Positions 45,616 through 55,657 are shown, numbered from the stretch's first letter. The stretch: 64,000 nucleotides of DNA from Hoeflea sp. YIM 152468 (GCF_029210485.1 NZ_JARGET010000038.1:310001-374000); one strand, 5' to 3'. A program made the numbers and translations. Notes: generated from the sequence alone by a model not told the origin.

Positions 45616-46908
45616 TCACATCTTGCGGCGGAAGCCGGCGAAATAAAATCCGTCGGTGCCGGTACGGCGCGGCGACAGCAGCAATCCCAGGTTCGAAACC
45701 GCATAGGGAACCGGTGCATCGGGATCTGCCACTGCGGACCGCCAACGCTGCTTGAGGCTGATGGTTTCAAATTCCGGGTGGCGCTGCAGGAACGCCTTGA
45801 CCCGATCCGTGTTTTCTTCAGGCAGGAGCGAACAGGTGACATAGGCCAGTTCGCCGCCTGGACGGACATAGAGCGATGCATCATCGAGCACCTGATCCTG
45901 ATCGGCGATGCGGTCGCTGATGTTCTTTTCCGATATGCGCCATTTGGCATCGGGGCGGCGGCGCCAGGTTCCGGTTCCCGTGCATGGCGCATCGATGAGC
46001 ACCCGGTCCATGCGGCCTTCAAGACCGGAGAGTTTGGCCACCCGATCCTTGATATAGATGATCTCGGCGCCTGCACGCCCGATGCGTTCGACCATCGGCG
46101 CAAGCCGGCGCCGGTCGGCATCATAGGCATTGATACTTCCCTCATTGCCCATCATCGCCGCGAATGCCAGCGACTTGCCGCCCCCGCCAGCGCAATAATC
46201 AAGCACCTTTTCCCCGGCAGCCGCGCCTGCCAGACCTGCGGCCAATTGCGATCCTTCATCCTGAATTTCAAACCAGCCGCGGGTGAAACAGACCTCGCCG
46301 GTGGCAGCGATCTGGCGCTTGGGCCCTTCGCTTGCTTCGATCCGGATACCGTTTGGTGCCAACCGGGTGGGCCGGGCGCCATGCGCGTTAAACTCGGCCA
46401 GCACCTGATCGCGCTCGGCCATCAGTGTATTGGCTCTGAGATCAAGCGGAGGACGGGCTGCCATCGCCTGCGCTTCCGCTTCCCAATCAGCGTCGAATGC
46501 CCGTTCGAAGGACCCTGCCAGCCATTCCGGGATATCGGCCCGGACATGGGCCGGCGCCGCCGACAGATCCCGCCCCAGGCAAGCCGCAAGGACCCCGACA
46601 GACGGAATCTCAGGTGCGAACTTGTCTCCATCGAGGCTGGAGGTCAGCTCTTCCGGGCTGATGTTCCATTGCCGCAGCAAGGTGGCCACGGCCAGGTCGG
46701 CGGGCGTATCGCCATCCATAAGGAAACCGTGCGACAATTTCATGCGCAACGCGTCATGCACCAGGTTGGATATGGCCGCGCGATCACCGGAGCCGGCAAA
46801 ACGATGCGACGCACCCCAGTCCTTCAGCGCCTCGGGCACCGGTCGATGCCGGGTTTCGATGTCGGTGAGAACTTCAATGGCTGCTTGCAGTCGACCGCCG
46901 AGGCGCAT
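45616..46908 (-). CDS. RsmB/NOP family rRNA (cytosine-C5) methyltransferase
   Basis: A 430-residue SAM-dependent methyltransferase. The N-terminal NusB-like part (1-130) is followed by the Rossmann domain with LDYCAGGGGKSLAFAAMMG (SAM site), DAPCTGTGTWRRRPDAKW (motif IV, with Cys) and VTCSLLPEENTDRV (motif VI, catalytic Cys). Start 46908 (MRLGGRLQAA) has GGAG 8 nt upstream; upstream in-frame residues are not family-like. It acts on 16S rRNA, most likely m5C. Confidence 0.9.
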   Translation of the reverse strand: MRLGGRLQAAIEVLTDIETRHRPVPEALKDWGASHRFAGSGDRAAISNLVHDALRMKLSHGFLMDGDTPADLAVATLLRQWNISPEELTSSLDGDKFAPEIPSVGVLAACLGRDLSAAPAHVRADIPEWLAGSFERAFDADWEAEAQAMAARPPLDLRANTLMAERDQVLAEFNAHGARPTRLAPNGIRIEASEGPKRQIAATGEVCFTRGWFEIQDEGSQLAAGLAGAAAGEKVLDYCAGGGGKSLAFAAMMGNEGSINAYDADRRRLAPMVERIGRAGAEIIYIKDRVAKLSGLEGRMDRVLIDAPCTGTGTWRRRPDAKWRISEKNISDRIADQDQVLDDASLYVRPGGELAYVTCSLLPEENTDRVKAFLQRHPEFETISLKQRWRSAVADPDAPVPYAVSNLGLLLSPRRTGTDGFYFAGFRRKM

Positions 46909-47080
46909 GATCTTGTCTCCGAACGCACAGGGCTCATAGCCAGACACCTGAACTATACCGCTTATGCATTGCTTCAGTTGGATGGAGCACCTGGCGCATC
47001 CCGGCTGAGGTACGGCGCTGCAGGTGGCCTCTGCTAGAGGGTTTCGTGCGCAAATGAAAGCTGTTTGACTGTCAGTACGC

Positions 47081-47827
47081 CTATATACAGCGACCGCCGT
47101 CAACTTCCATGGCGACACCGGTGATCATCGCCGCCTCGTCGGAGCAGAGGAAACAGGCGGCATTGCCCATGTCCTCGGGCGTCGAAAACCGCCCCAGCGG
47201 GATGGTCGCCAGGAATTTGGCACGCATTTCCGGCGTGTCTTCGCCCATGAACGACTTGAGCAGCGGTGTTTCACCTGCCACCGGATTGAGGGCATTGACC
47301 CGCACGCCGGAGGGAGCCAGTTCCACCGCCATGGATCTGGTTGCCGTGATCATCCAGCCCTTGGAGCAGTTGTACCAGCTCAGTCGCGGGCGCGGGCTTA
47401 CCCCTGCGGTCGAGGCGATGTTGAGAATGGCGCCCGAGCGCTTCTGTTTCATGGCCGGAACAAAATGACGGGCGGTGAGGAAGACCGACTTGGCATTGAC
47501 CGCCAGCACCCGGTCGAAATCTTCCTCGCTGACCTCGTCCAGTGCGGCCGGCAAATGGGTGATGCCGGCATTGTTGACCAGAATATCGAGATCGCCGTAG
47601 CGGCCAAGCACGTGCTTGGCCATTGCTGCAACACTTTCATTGCTGGACACATCCACAGCCACGGCACATGCCTGATCGCCGAGCGCCGATGCAAGGTCCG
47701 TGGCCGCATCGGCGTTGATATCAGCGATGGCGACGCGTGCGCCCTCACTCAGAAACTTGCGAACGATGCCTGCGCCAAATCCGGATGCGCCGCCGGTCAC
47801 CAGAGCCGTCTTGCCTTCAAGTCTCAT
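47081..47827 (-). CDS. Short-chain dehydrogenase/reductase
   Basis: A 248-residue SDR with the cofactor motif TGGASGFGAGI, NNAG, catalytic Ser and YNCSK, and the C-terminal ITGVAMEVDGGR. Asp after beta-2 (IADIN) indicates NAD preference. ATG 47827 has GGAG 6 nt upstream; the GTG one codon earlier is less fit. It follows the aldehyde dehydrogenase gene by 21 nt, and both follow the peptide-type transporter, so it should oxidise an intermediate of the imported compound. Confidence 0.9.
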   Translation of the reverse strand: MRLEGKTALVTGGASGFGAGIVRKFLSEGARVAIADINADAATDLASALGDQACAVAVDVSSNESVAAMAKHVLGRYGDLDILVNNAGITHLPAALDEVSEEDFDRVLAVNAKSVFLTARHFVPAMKQKRSGAILNIASTAGVSPRPRLSWYNCSKGWMITATRSMAVELAPSGVRVNALNPVAGETPLLKSFMGEDTPEMRAKFLATIPLGRFSTPEDMGNAACFLCSDEAAMITGVAMEVDGGRCI

Positions 47828-47848
47828 CACTTGCTCCTCAATGAAACA

Positions 47849-49315
47849 TCAATGACCATGCCAGACGGCGACAGTCTTGAGAGCGGAAAATCCGTAAAGC
47901 GCTTCAAATCCCTTTTCGCGGCCATGGCCTGATTTGCCGACGCCGCCGAAGGGCAACTCCACCCCGCCACCAGCGCCATAATTGTTGATGAAGACCTGCC
48001 CGGAGCGGATGGAGCGCGCCATCCGCATCTGACAGCCGCCGTCGCGGGTCCAGACGCCGGCGACCAGACCGTAATCGGTGCCGTTGGCGATGGCCACCGC
48101 TTCCTCTTCATCGCGGAACGGAATGATCACCTGCACCGGGCCGAAGATTTCATCACGCGCAAGCGCATGGCCGGGATCAACATCGCCGTAGAGCGTTGGC
48201 CGGACATAATGTCCGCCCATCGGCGCGGATTTCGGCATCTGTCCTTCGGCCACCGGGGCGAGACCGTCTTCATCGGCTTCCGCGAGAAACCCCTGAACGA
48301 TGTTTTTCTGGCGCTCCGAGATCAGCGGGCCAACCGCCCGATCCTCGATCGCCGCACCGACGGTCAGCGCCTTGTAGCGCTCGCTCATCAGCCGCACGAC
48401 CTCCTTGTGGATCGAAGCCTCGACAAGAATGCGCGACGACGCCGAGCAGGTCTGACCGGCATTCTGGATGCCGGCATTGACCAGAAACGGCAGCGCCCGG
48501 TCGAGATCGGCATCGGCGAAAACGATCTGCGGAGACTTGCCGCCAAGTTCGAGCGTCACCGGGATGACATTGCGCGATGCGGCTTCCTGAACCTTGCGTC
48601 CGGTCTCGACCGATCCGGTGAAGGAAACATGCTGGATGCCGGGATGGCCGCAGAGCGCCGCTCCAGCCTCCTCGCCCAGTCCGGGCACCACATTGAGCGC
48701 GCCATCGGGCAGGCCGCAATCAACCGCGATGCGGGCGAAGGCCAGCGCCGTCAATGACGCTTCTTCAGCCGGCTTCAAGACTGCGGCATTGCCCATCGCC
48801 AGCGCCGCGCCGACCGAACGGCCGAGGATCTGCATCGGATAGTTCCAGGGGATGATATGGGCCGTCACGCCGTGCGGCTCGCGCAGTGTGTAGACCGTGT
48901 AATCATTGAGATAGGGGATGGTTTCGCCGTGGATCTTGTCGGCCGCGCCGGCGTAGAATTCGAGGTAGCGGGCCAACGCGCGGGCATCGGCACGGGCCTG
49001 GGTCAGCGGCTTGCCGACGTCATGAGCCTCGAGATTGGCCAGCCATTCGATGTGATCCTCGACCGCCCGCCCGATCCTGGCGAGCAAGCGGCCGCGCTCG
49101 GCAGCGCTCAACTGGCCCCATTCGCCATCGCGCGCAAGCTGCGCTGCGTCAACAGCCGCCTCGATTTCGGGCTTGCCGCCACGGGCGATGCGTCCGATCT
49201 CCTTGCCGGTCGATGGATCTTCCACCGGCAAGGTCTTGCCGCCGCTGGCGCCGATCCAGCGGCCGCCGATCAGACACTGGCTGGTGTCGAAACCGGCGTC
49301 AAAGGGGTTGGACAT
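47849..49315 (-). CDS. Aldehyde dehydrogenase family protein
   Basis: A 488-residue NAD(P)-dependent ALDH. General base Glu in VTLELGGKSP, nucleophile Cys in NAGQTCSASSRI, IPWNYPMQI and the end of the fold (NNYGAGGGVELPFGGVGKSGHGREKG) are all intact. Resembles betaine-aldehyde/aminobutyraldehyde types, but the substrate is not fixed. AAGGAA precedes ATG 49315. It stands 19 nt after the ABC transporter ATPase gene. Confidence 0.92.
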   Translation of the reverse strand: MSNPFDAGFDTSQCLIGGRWIGASGGKTLPVEDPSTGKEIGRIARGGKPEIEAAVDAAQLARDGEWGQLSAAERGRLLARIGRAVEDHIEWLANLEAHDVGKPLTQARADARALARYLEFYAGAADKIHGETIPYLNDYTVYTLREPHGVTAHIIPWNYPMQILGRSVGAALAMGNAAVLKPAEEASLTALAFARIAVDCGLPDGALNVVPGLGEEAGAALCGHPGIQHVSFTGSVETGRKVQEAASRNVIPVTLELGGKSPQIVFADADLDRALPFLVNAGIQNAGQTCSASSRILVEASIHKEVVRLMSERYKALTVGAAIEDRAVGPLISERQKNIVQGFLAEADEDGLAPVAEGQMPKSAPMGGHYVRPTLYGDVDPGHALARDEIFGPVQVIIPFRDEEEAVAIANGTDYGLVAGVWTRDGGCQMRMARSIRSGQVFINNYGAGGGVELPFGGVGKSGHGREKGFEALYGFSALKTVAVWHGH

Positions 49316-49334
49316 CTAGGTTCCTTTCCTGGTT

Positions 49335-50945
49335 TCAGCTTGCCGGCGCCGCCAGTGCAGCCTCCAGCGATGGCGTCGCGGCCACCAGCGTCTGTGTATA
49401 GGGATGCTGCGGATTGCGAAACACGCTTTCGGTTTCGCCCTGCTCGACGATCTGGCCATCCTTCATCACCAGCACCCGGTCGGTGATGGCACGGACCACC
49501 GACAGATCATGCGAGATGAACAGGTAGGACAGATCAAGCCGGTCCGACAAGCCGGCCAGCAGATCCAGCACTTGGGCCCGAATCGACACATCAAGCGCCG
49601 ACACCGCCTCATCGAGCACAATCAGCGCCGGCTCGATAATCAATGCGCGGGCGATGGCGATGCGCTGGCGCTGACCGCCGGAAAATTCGTGAATATACTT
49701 GCCGGCATCGCTGGAGGTCAGGCCCACCTCGGTCAAGGCGCGGTCCACCCGCCGGTCCAGTTCGGCGCCGCGCGGGGCTGACCCGACAAGATGAAACGGT
49801 TCCGAAACGAGCCGGTGGACCCGGTGACGTGGGTTAAATGACCCATAGGGGTCCTGAAACACCACCTGCATCCGGGAACGGAGTTCGGGGTTGGGGCCGT
49901 CGCCGGCGCTGGTGAACACGTGACCATTGAGCCGGATGTTTCCGCCTTGAAGCCCGTCCAGCGCCAGGATCGCCCGCGCCAGGGTCGACTTGCCGCAACC
50001 GGATTCGCCGACAAGGCCGACATTCTCACCATGGCGAATCTCGAAACTGACCTGATCGACAGCGCGAAACGGCGGCGGCCGGACGAACAGGCGGCGACGC
50101 GGCTGCTGGTACTCGCGGACGACATTTTCCACCGCGAGCACCGGCGTGCGGGCAAGTGCGGGCTTGCGACTCCGCTCGGGCACATGGGCGGAGGCAGAAA
50201 ACAGGGCCCGCGTATAGGGATGACGCAGGGCGCGGAAGACCTCGCGGGTGGGGCCGGACTCAACCACTGCGCCTTCTTTCAGTATCGCAATCGAATCGGC
50301 CAGTCCGGCCACCACGGCGAGATCGTGGGTGATCAGCATCAATCCCATATCCTCTTCGCGCACCAGTTGCCTGAGCAGATCGAGAATCTGGGCCTGCGTG
50401 GTCACATCCAGCGCCGTGGAGGGCTCGTCTGCAATCAATACCTTGGGCCTGAGCGCGATGGCCTGGGCAATCACCACCCGCTGGCGCTGGCCGCCGGAGA
50501 GATCATGCGGATAGCGATCGAGCGGGAAACGGTCTTCAGGCAGACCGACACGGTCAAGCATCCGGCGTGCAATGGCAAGCGCCTCGCGGCGGCTGGCGCC
50601 GGTGTGGACACAAACGGTTTCGGCCACCTGATCGCCGATGGTGCGGACCGGGTTGAGCGCGGTCATCGGTTCCTGGAAGATCATGCCGACATCGCGGCCG
50701 CGCATCTGGCACAGGGCCGCCTCGTCCAGGGTGTCAAGGTCATTGCCGGCGACGCGTATATCGCCGCTCCACACGCTGCCGCGCGGCAGCAATTGCATCA
50801 CCGACAAGGCGGTCATCGATTTGCCGGAGCCGGATTCGCCGACAACACCCAGAATGCGGCCCGCATCGAGCGACAGGTCGATGTCGTGCAGAACAGTGGT
50901 GCCGTGAATCTGGACCTTGAGATTGGAGATCGAAAGCGCCGTCAT
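49335..50945 (-). CDS. Fused dipeptide/oligopeptide ABC transporter ATPase (DppD-DppF)
   Basis: A 536-residue protein with two complete ABC domains: Walker A GESGSGKS (36-43), LSGGQRQRV and Walker B VLIADEPSTALDVTT in the first, and GESGCGKST, FSGGQRQRIAIARAL, LIVLDEAVSALD in the second. This combines DppD and DppF in one chain, common in rhizobia. Its start overlaps the DppC stop by 4 nt. It energises the two permeases encoded upstream. Confidence 0.93.
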   Translation of the reverse strand: MTALSISNLKVQIHGTTVLHDIDLSLDAGRILGVVGESGSGKSMTALSVMQLLPRGSVWSGDIRVAGNDLDTLDEAALCQMRGRDVGMIFQEPMTALNPVRTIGDQVAETVCVHTGASRREALAIARRMLDRVGLPEDRFPLDRYPHDLSGGQRQRVVIAQAIALRPKVLIADEPSTALDVTTQAQILDLLRQLVREEDMGLMLITHDLAVVAGLADSIAILKEGAVVESGPTREVFRALRHPYTRALFSASAHVPERSRKPALARTPVLAVENVVREYQQPRRRLFVRPPPFRAVDQVSFEIRHGENVGLVGESGCGKSTLARAILALDGLQGGNIRLNGHVFTSAGDGPNPELRSRMQVVFQDPYGSFNPRHRVHRLVSEPFHLVGSAPRGAELDRRVDRALTEVGLTSSDAGKYIHEFSGGQRQRIAIARALIIEPALIVLDEAVSALDVSIRAQVLDLLAGLSDRLDLSYLFISHDLSVVRAITDRVLVMKDGQIVEQGETESVFRNPQHPYTQTLVAATPSLEAALAAPAS

Positions 50946-51805
50946 CCGCGCCCTCTCCTGAGTTTCGGATCATACAGATCGCGCAAGCCGTCGCCCATCA
51001 GGTTGAGACCCAGCACGGTGATGATGATGGCAAAGCCGGGAAACAAGGCCATGTGCGGGGCCAGCGAAATCAATGTCTGCGCATCGGCGAGCATGCGGCC
51101 CCAACTGGGCAAAGGCGGCTGCGCCCCGAGGCCCACATAGGCCAGCGCGGCCTCCGCCAGAATAGCCAGCGAGAACTGGATGGTGCCCTGAACGATCAAC
51201 AAATTGGCGATGTTGGGAAGAATGTGCTCGATCGATATCCGTGCCTTGCCCTTGCCGGAGACCCGGGCGGCGAGAACGAAGTCCCGGGTCCACAGCGACA
51301 AGGCGGCACCGCGCGCCAGCCGCGCGAACACCGGTATATTGAAGATGCCGATGGCGATGATGGCGTTGATCGCACCCGGACCGAACACGGCGGTTATCAT
51401 GATCGCCAGCAGAAGCGCGGGAAAGGCGAACACCAGATCGTTTCCGCGCATGATGATCTCGTCGGTGAGACTACCGCGGCGGGCAGCGGCGTACAGCCCC
51501 AGCGGGACGCCCAGACCGATGCCGATGCCGACCGCGACAAAGGCCACGGCAATCGAGACCCTAGCCCCCACCATGATCATGGAGAACATATCGCGGCCGA
51601 AATGATCTGTTCCGAACCAATGATCGAAGGAGGGGCCCTTGAGCTTGGTGGCAATGCTGAGTTTGGTTGGATCGAACGGGGTCCATACCAGCGAGAGGAG
51701 CGCCAGAAGGACGAAAAATGCGGTCAGCAGGAAGCCGATGACAAGAGAGCGGTGGCTCAGGGCCATCTTGAGGATGGAACGGTCGGGGGCGAAGGACCGG
51801 GTCAT
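50942..51805 (-). CDS. Dipeptide-type ABC transporter permease (DppC type)
   Basis: A 287-residue permease with six helices, the N-terminal OppC stretch (RSLVIGFLLTAFFVLLALL) and HWFGTDHFGRDMFSMIMVGAR, the DppC hallmark. EAA-like loop: TRDFVLAARVSGKGKARISIEHILPN. Start 51805 overlaps the DppB stop (ATGA); a longer frame to 52072 would lie inside dppB. It pairs with the DppB-type permease. Confidence 0.93.
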   Translation of the reverse strand: MTRSFAPDRSILKMALSHRSLVIGFLLTAFFVLLALLSLVWTPFDPTKLSIATKLKGPSFDHWFGTDHFGRDMFSMIMVGARVSIAVAFVAVGIGIGLGVPLGLYAAARRGSLTDEIIMRGNDLVFAFPALLLAIMITAVFGPGAINAIIAIGIFNIPVFARLARGAALSLWTRDFVLAARVSGKGKARISIEHILPNIANLLIVQGTIQFSLAILAEAALAYVGLGAQPPLPSWGRMLADAQTLISLAPHMALFPGFAIIITVLGLNLMGDGLRDLYDPKLRRGRG

Positions 51806-52752
51806 TGCCTGTGCCTGCGCAGCCGCGGATCGACAGCGGCATAGGCCAGATCGACCAGAAAGGTGACGACGATCACGGCGAACACCAGAAGAATGACCAC
51901 CGAACGGACGACAATCAGATCGCGCTGGGTGATCGCCTGAAATACCAGCCGCCCAAGGCCGGGCAGATAAAACACATTCTCGATGATGATGCCGCCGGCC
52001 AGCAGGAACGAGAATTGCAGCCCGATGATGGTCAGGACCGGGATCAGCGCGTTGCGCAGGGCATGCCGCCACAGGGCCTGGCTGCGGCTCAGGCCCTTGG
52101 CCCGCGCGGTGCGCATGAAATCTTCCTCCAGCGTGTCAATCAGCGACGAGCGCATCACCCGCGCCAGGATCGATGCCTGCGGCAGAGCCAGCGCAATTGC
52201 AGGCAGGGTCAGAGCTTTCATTGCTGATCCGAAGCCGGCTTCCCATCCGGGAAATCCACCGGCGGACATCCAGCGCAGATTGATGGAAAAGATCAGCACC
52301 AGAATCATCGCAAACCAGAAATTGGGAATGGCTACGCCGAACTGGGTGGCGCCCATGACGGAGAAATCGGCGAAGCTGTTGCGCCGGGCGGCCGCAATGA
52401 TGCCTGCCGGAAAGGCAATCAGCGTCGACAGCGTCAGTGCATAGAGCGTCAGCGGCAGCGAGATCACGACGCGCTCGGCGATCAGTTCGGACACCGGCAC
52501 CCGGTAGGTGTAGGAGACGCCGAAATCCCCCTGAAGCAACCCCGCGACCCAGCCGAGATAACGCAGCGGCAGAGGGGCATCGAGGCCAAGCTGGCTGCGC
52601 AGGGCGGCCACCGCAGCCGGGTCGGCATTCAGACCCATCATGAACGACGCCGGGTCGCCGGGCACCATTTCCATCACCAGAAAGATGACCAGACTGGCGG
52701 CAATCAGGCTCAGGCAAAGGGACAGGAGGCGCCGCAGCAGATAGGCGGTCAT
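51802..52752 (-). CDS. Dipeptide-type ABC transporter permease (DppB type)
   Basis: A 316-residue permease. MTAYLLRRLLSLCLSLIAASLVIFLVM is the usual first helix, GDPASFMMGLNADP and 'EDFMRTARAKGLSRSQALWRHALRNALIPVLT' the EAA loop. It follows the binding protein after a 70-nt gap holding a small hairpin. Together with the DppC-type protein it makes the channel. Confidence 0.94.
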   Translation of the reverse strand: MTAYLLRRLLSLCLSLIAASLVIFLVMEMVPGDPASFMMGLNADPAAVAALRSQLGLDAPLPLRYLGWVAGLLQGDFGVSYTYRVPVSELIAERVVISLPLTLYALTLSTLIAFPAGIIAAARRNSFADFSVMGATQFGVAIPNFWFAMILVLIFSINLRWMSAGGFPGWEAGFGSAMKALTLPAIALALPQASILARVMRSSLIDTLEEDFMRTARAKGLSRSQALWRHALRNALIPVLTIIGLQFSFLLAGGIIIENVFYLPGLGRLVFQAITQRDLIVVRSVVILLVFAVIVVTFLVDLAYAAVDPRLRRHRQ

Positions 52753-52783
52753 CGGGCTTGATCCAGGGGTAGGGCGTCACGAC

Positions 52784-52803
52784 GGCCGGACCTGAGCCCG
52801 GCC
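52784..52803 (-). other. Hairpin between binding-protein and DppB genes
   Basis: GGCCGG-N8-CCGGCC in the 70-nt gap, without a T-run. It is in the same position as the larger stem-loop in the sugar transporter operon and may set the ratio of binding protein to permease. Confidence 0.45.
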
Positions 52804-52822
52804 ATCGCCTCCGCATCAGGTC

Positions 52823-54313
52823 TCACTCTTCCCAGTACACGCCGGTCATGTCGTTGGCCTGGGTCGGCGAGTTGGGCCAGATGCCCTTGAGCTTGGCGTT
52901 GATGACGCCGGCACGCGCAAGCTGGAACAGATAGGCGTTGACGTAGTCGTCCGCGATTTTCTTCTGTGCTGCCTGCATCAGTTCGGTGCGTTTTGCCGGG
53001 TCGGTGGCTTTGTCGAGGTCGGCCATGATCGCCTTGAATTCCGGGTCACCATACTGGAAATAGTAATCGTCGCGGGCGTAGATGCCGATATCCATCGGCT
53101 CGGTGTGCGACACGATGGTCAGATCGAAATTCTTGGCCTTGAACACATCTTCGAGCCACTGCGCCCATTCGACATTGGTGATGTCGACATTGATGCCGAC
53201 CTCGCGCAATTGTGCGGCAACGATCTCGCCGCCACGGCGGGCATAGCTTGGCGGCGGCAGTTTCAGGGACAGGGTCAGATCGCTGACGCCGGCTTCAGCC
53301 AGCAAGGCCCTGGACTGCTCGGGATCATGGGCCGATTGCGCCGTCAGATCGACATAGGCCGGGTTGTGCGGAGCGAAATGGGTGCCGATCGGCGTTCCGT
53401 AACCGAACATGGCGCCATCGATGATGGCCTGACGGTCGATGGCATGGGCAATTGCCTGACGCACCAGGATGTTGTCGAGCGGCGGCTTCTTGTTGTTCAT
53501 GGCGAGGATGGTTTCACCCTCGGACGAGCCATTGATGACCAAAAAGCGTGAATCGGCCTCAAACTGGACCAGGTTTTCCGGCGCCGGAAAAGCCGGATAG
53601 GCGTCGATATCGCCGGCCATCATGGCGGCAAAAGCCGCCGTCGGATCGGAAATGAACTTGAAGGTCACATGGTCGAGCTTGACCGCGTCGCCCCAGTAAT
53701 CGGGATTGCGGGTGAGATCGACACGGTCGCCCTTGACCCATTCAGCGAAGACGAAGGGTCCGGTGCCGACCGGCTTGGCGGCATTGTCGGCGGCGGTTTC
53801 AGGCGCGACGATCACCGCATCGCCCCAGGCCATGTTGAACAGGAACGAGCCGTTCGGCTTGGACAGCGTCACCTTGACGGTGGCGGGATCGACCACCTCG
53901 ACCGAGGCGATGTCGGCAAACAGCGCCTTCTGGGCATTGGTCGACTCGTCAGCGCGCGCGCGGTCGAGCGAGAACTTGACGTCTTCGGCGTCGAAATCCG
54001 AGCCGTCGTGAAATTTGACGCCCTGGTGAAGTTTGAACGTGTAGGTCAGACCGTCCTCGGAAATCTCCCAGCTATGTGCCAGCGCCGGAAGTATGGATCC
54101 ATCCGCGCCAAAGCGGGTCAGACCCTCGAACACATTGGCATAGACCACTTCGTCGATCGCTGCGGCTGCGCCGCCGGTCGGATCGAGATTCGGGGGTTCG
54201 AGCTGCATGCCGATGGTGACATCCATTTTGGCGGCCATTGCCGGCGTAACGCCAAGCGTCAATCCCAGGGCCAGAATCGAAGCGGCTACTGCCGCAATCG
54301 GGTTGTTTGTCAT
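52823..54313 (-). CDS. Peptide/nickel-type ABC transporter substrate-binding protein
   Basis: A 496-residue periplasmic receptor (SBP family 5). Signal peptide up to TPAMAAK; then 'LEPPNLDPTGGAAAAIDEVVYANVFEGLTRF', 'HDGSDFDAEDVKFSLDRA' and 'NKKPPLDNILVRQAIAHAIDRQAIID', typical of DppA/OppA. GAGGAAG precedes ATG 54313. The cargo need not be a peptide: many family members bind amines, sugars or opines. It is the second gene of a unit headed by the M20 deacylase. Confidence 0.93.
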   Translation of the reverse strand: MTNNPIAAVAASILALGLTLGVTPAMAAKMDVTIGMQLEPPNLDPTGGAAAAIDEVVYANVFEGLTRFGADGSILPALAHSWEISEDGLTYTFKLHQGVKFHDGSDFDAEDVKFSLDRARADESTNAQKALFADIASVEVVDPATVKVTLSKPNGSFLFNMAWGDAVIVAPETAADNAAKPVGTGPFVFAEWVKGDRVDLTRNPDYWGDAVKLDHVTFKFISDPTAAFAAMMAGDIDAYPAFPAPENLVQFEADSRFLVINGSSEGETILAMNNKKPPLDNILVRQAIAHAIDRQAIIDGAMFGYGTPIGTHFAPHNPAYVDLTAQSAHDPEQSRALLAEAGVSDLTLSLKLPPPSYARRGGEIVAAQLREVGINVDITNVEWAQWLEDVFKAKNFDLTIVSHTEPMDIGIYARDDYYFQYGDPEFKAIMADLDKATDPAKRTELMQAAQKKIADDYVNAYLFQLARAGVINAKLKGIWPNSPTQANDMTGVYWEE

Positions 54314-54349
54314 CTAAGCTTCCTCACTCCCGTTGGCACAATTTGCGTC

Positions 54350-55657
54350 TTAGGCGCGCCCGTGCAGTAGATCATCCAGGGCAAAGGCCATCACCTTTGC
54401 CGAGTCGACCATGTCATCTATGCCCACATATTCATCCGGCTGGTGCGCCAGGTCGAGAATGCCGGGGCCATAGGCGATACAGTCTTTCAACCGGCCAATC
54501 CGGTCAATATGTTTCTGGTCGTAGGTGCCCGGCGAGACCACATGCACCGGTTCGCAAGCCAGCGCCGCACGGATGCTGCGCTCGACCGCGCGCACCACCG
54601 GTGCGTCGACCGGGGTCATGGTCGGGCTGACCTGCCACAACTCTTCAAAATCATAGCGAAATCCCGGCCGTTCAGCCCTGACCCGTTCGAGCAGGTCGAC
54701 GATTTCCTCGCGCACCTCGTCGGCGCTTTCCTCAATCAGATAGCGCCGGTCGATGATCATGCGGGCCTCGTCGGGCACGCAGGCCGAGGGAAAGCCGGTG
54801 TAGCCGGGCTCGGGCTCGGCCTGTCCGCCATGCAGCGAATTGATATTCATGGTCGATTGCCTGGCTCCGTCGGGAACAACCGGCATGGCCGTGTGCTTGC
54901 GCGCCAGAGCCGGAAACAACGAGGCTTCCATCTCGGATATCACCGCGCCCATGTGGCGCACGGCACAATCGCCGAGAAACGGCATCGAACCATGTGCAAT
55001 CCGGCCGTGGGTGCGGATCTGCGCCCACATGACGCCACGGTGTCCGAGGCAGATGCGATCCTTGTTGAGCGGTTCGGGAATGATGACATGCTGAACCCGC
55101 TCGGGCGAAAAATAGCCCTGCTCGGCCAGCCAGGCGACACCGCCATAACCGCCGGTCTCCTCATCGGCCGTGCCGGAAATCTCGATTGCACCGGGATAGT
55201 CGGGCCACAGGGCGACAAAGGCTTCCGCGGCAATGATCGAGGCGGCAAGCCCGCCCTTCATGTCGCAGGCGCCGCGGCCATAGATCTTGCCGTCCGAGAC
55301 CGTTGCGGCAAAGGGATCGAAGGTCCAGCCAGCGCCGGTTTCAACCACATCGATATGGGAATTGAAATGCACGCACGGACCGGACCGACCGCCCTCGCGG
55401 CGAGCAACAATGTTCCAGCGCGGATGGCGTTCGCTGTCGCCAGGCGTCCCCTCGGCGCGCAGAAGCTCGACCTGGAAGCCGGACTTTTCCATCCGCCGGG
55501 CCAGCAGTTCACAAATGTCACGATAGAACTCGCCGGGCGGATTGAGCGTCGGGATGCGGATGAGATCCTGGGTCAACGCGACGAGATCGTCGCGCCGGGA
55601 GACAATCTCCCGGGTCAGTGCCTGCTGCCTGTCAGTTATGTCGACGACCTGCGCCAT
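54350..55657 (-). CDS. M20 family deacylase (ArgE/DapE type)
   Basis: A 435-residue two-zinc hydrolase. Metal ligands are in HFNSHIDVV and GRGACDMKGGLAA; the catalytic Glu is in SGTADEETGGYGG; a dimerisation domain sits at about 190-310. This ArgE/DapE group removes acyl groups or splits amide bonds. ATG 55657 has GAGG 8 nt upstream. It leads a same-strand series with a Dpp-type transporter, ALDH and SDR; deacylation of an imported N-acyl compound followed by oxidation is the likely scheme. Confidence 0.88.
   Translation of the reverse strand: MAQVVDITDRQQALTREIVSRRDDLVALTQDLIRIPTLNPPGEFYRDICELLARRMEKSGFQVELLRAEGTPGDSERHPRWNIVARREGGRSGPCVHFNSHIDVVETGAGWTFDPFAATVSDGKIYGRGACDMKGGLAASIIAAEAFVALWPDYPGAIEISGTADEETGGYGGVAWLAEQGYFSPERVQHVIIPEPLNKDRICLGHRGVMWAQIRTHGRIAHGSMPFLGDCAVRHMGAVISEMEASLFPALARKHTAMPVVPDGARQSTMNINSLHGGQAEPEPGYTGFPSACVPDEARMIIDRRYLIEESADEVREEIVDLLERVRAERPGFRYDFEELWQVSPTMTPVDAPVVRAVERSIRAALACEPVHVVSPGTYDQKHIDRIGRLKDCIAYGPGILDLAHQPDEYVGIDDMVDSAKVMAFALDDLLHGRA

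Noticed and set aside
45511-47037. Plus-strand frame (508 codons) opposite the RsmB-type gene
   Set aside because: Antisense of a well-defined methyltransferase gene; no family features.
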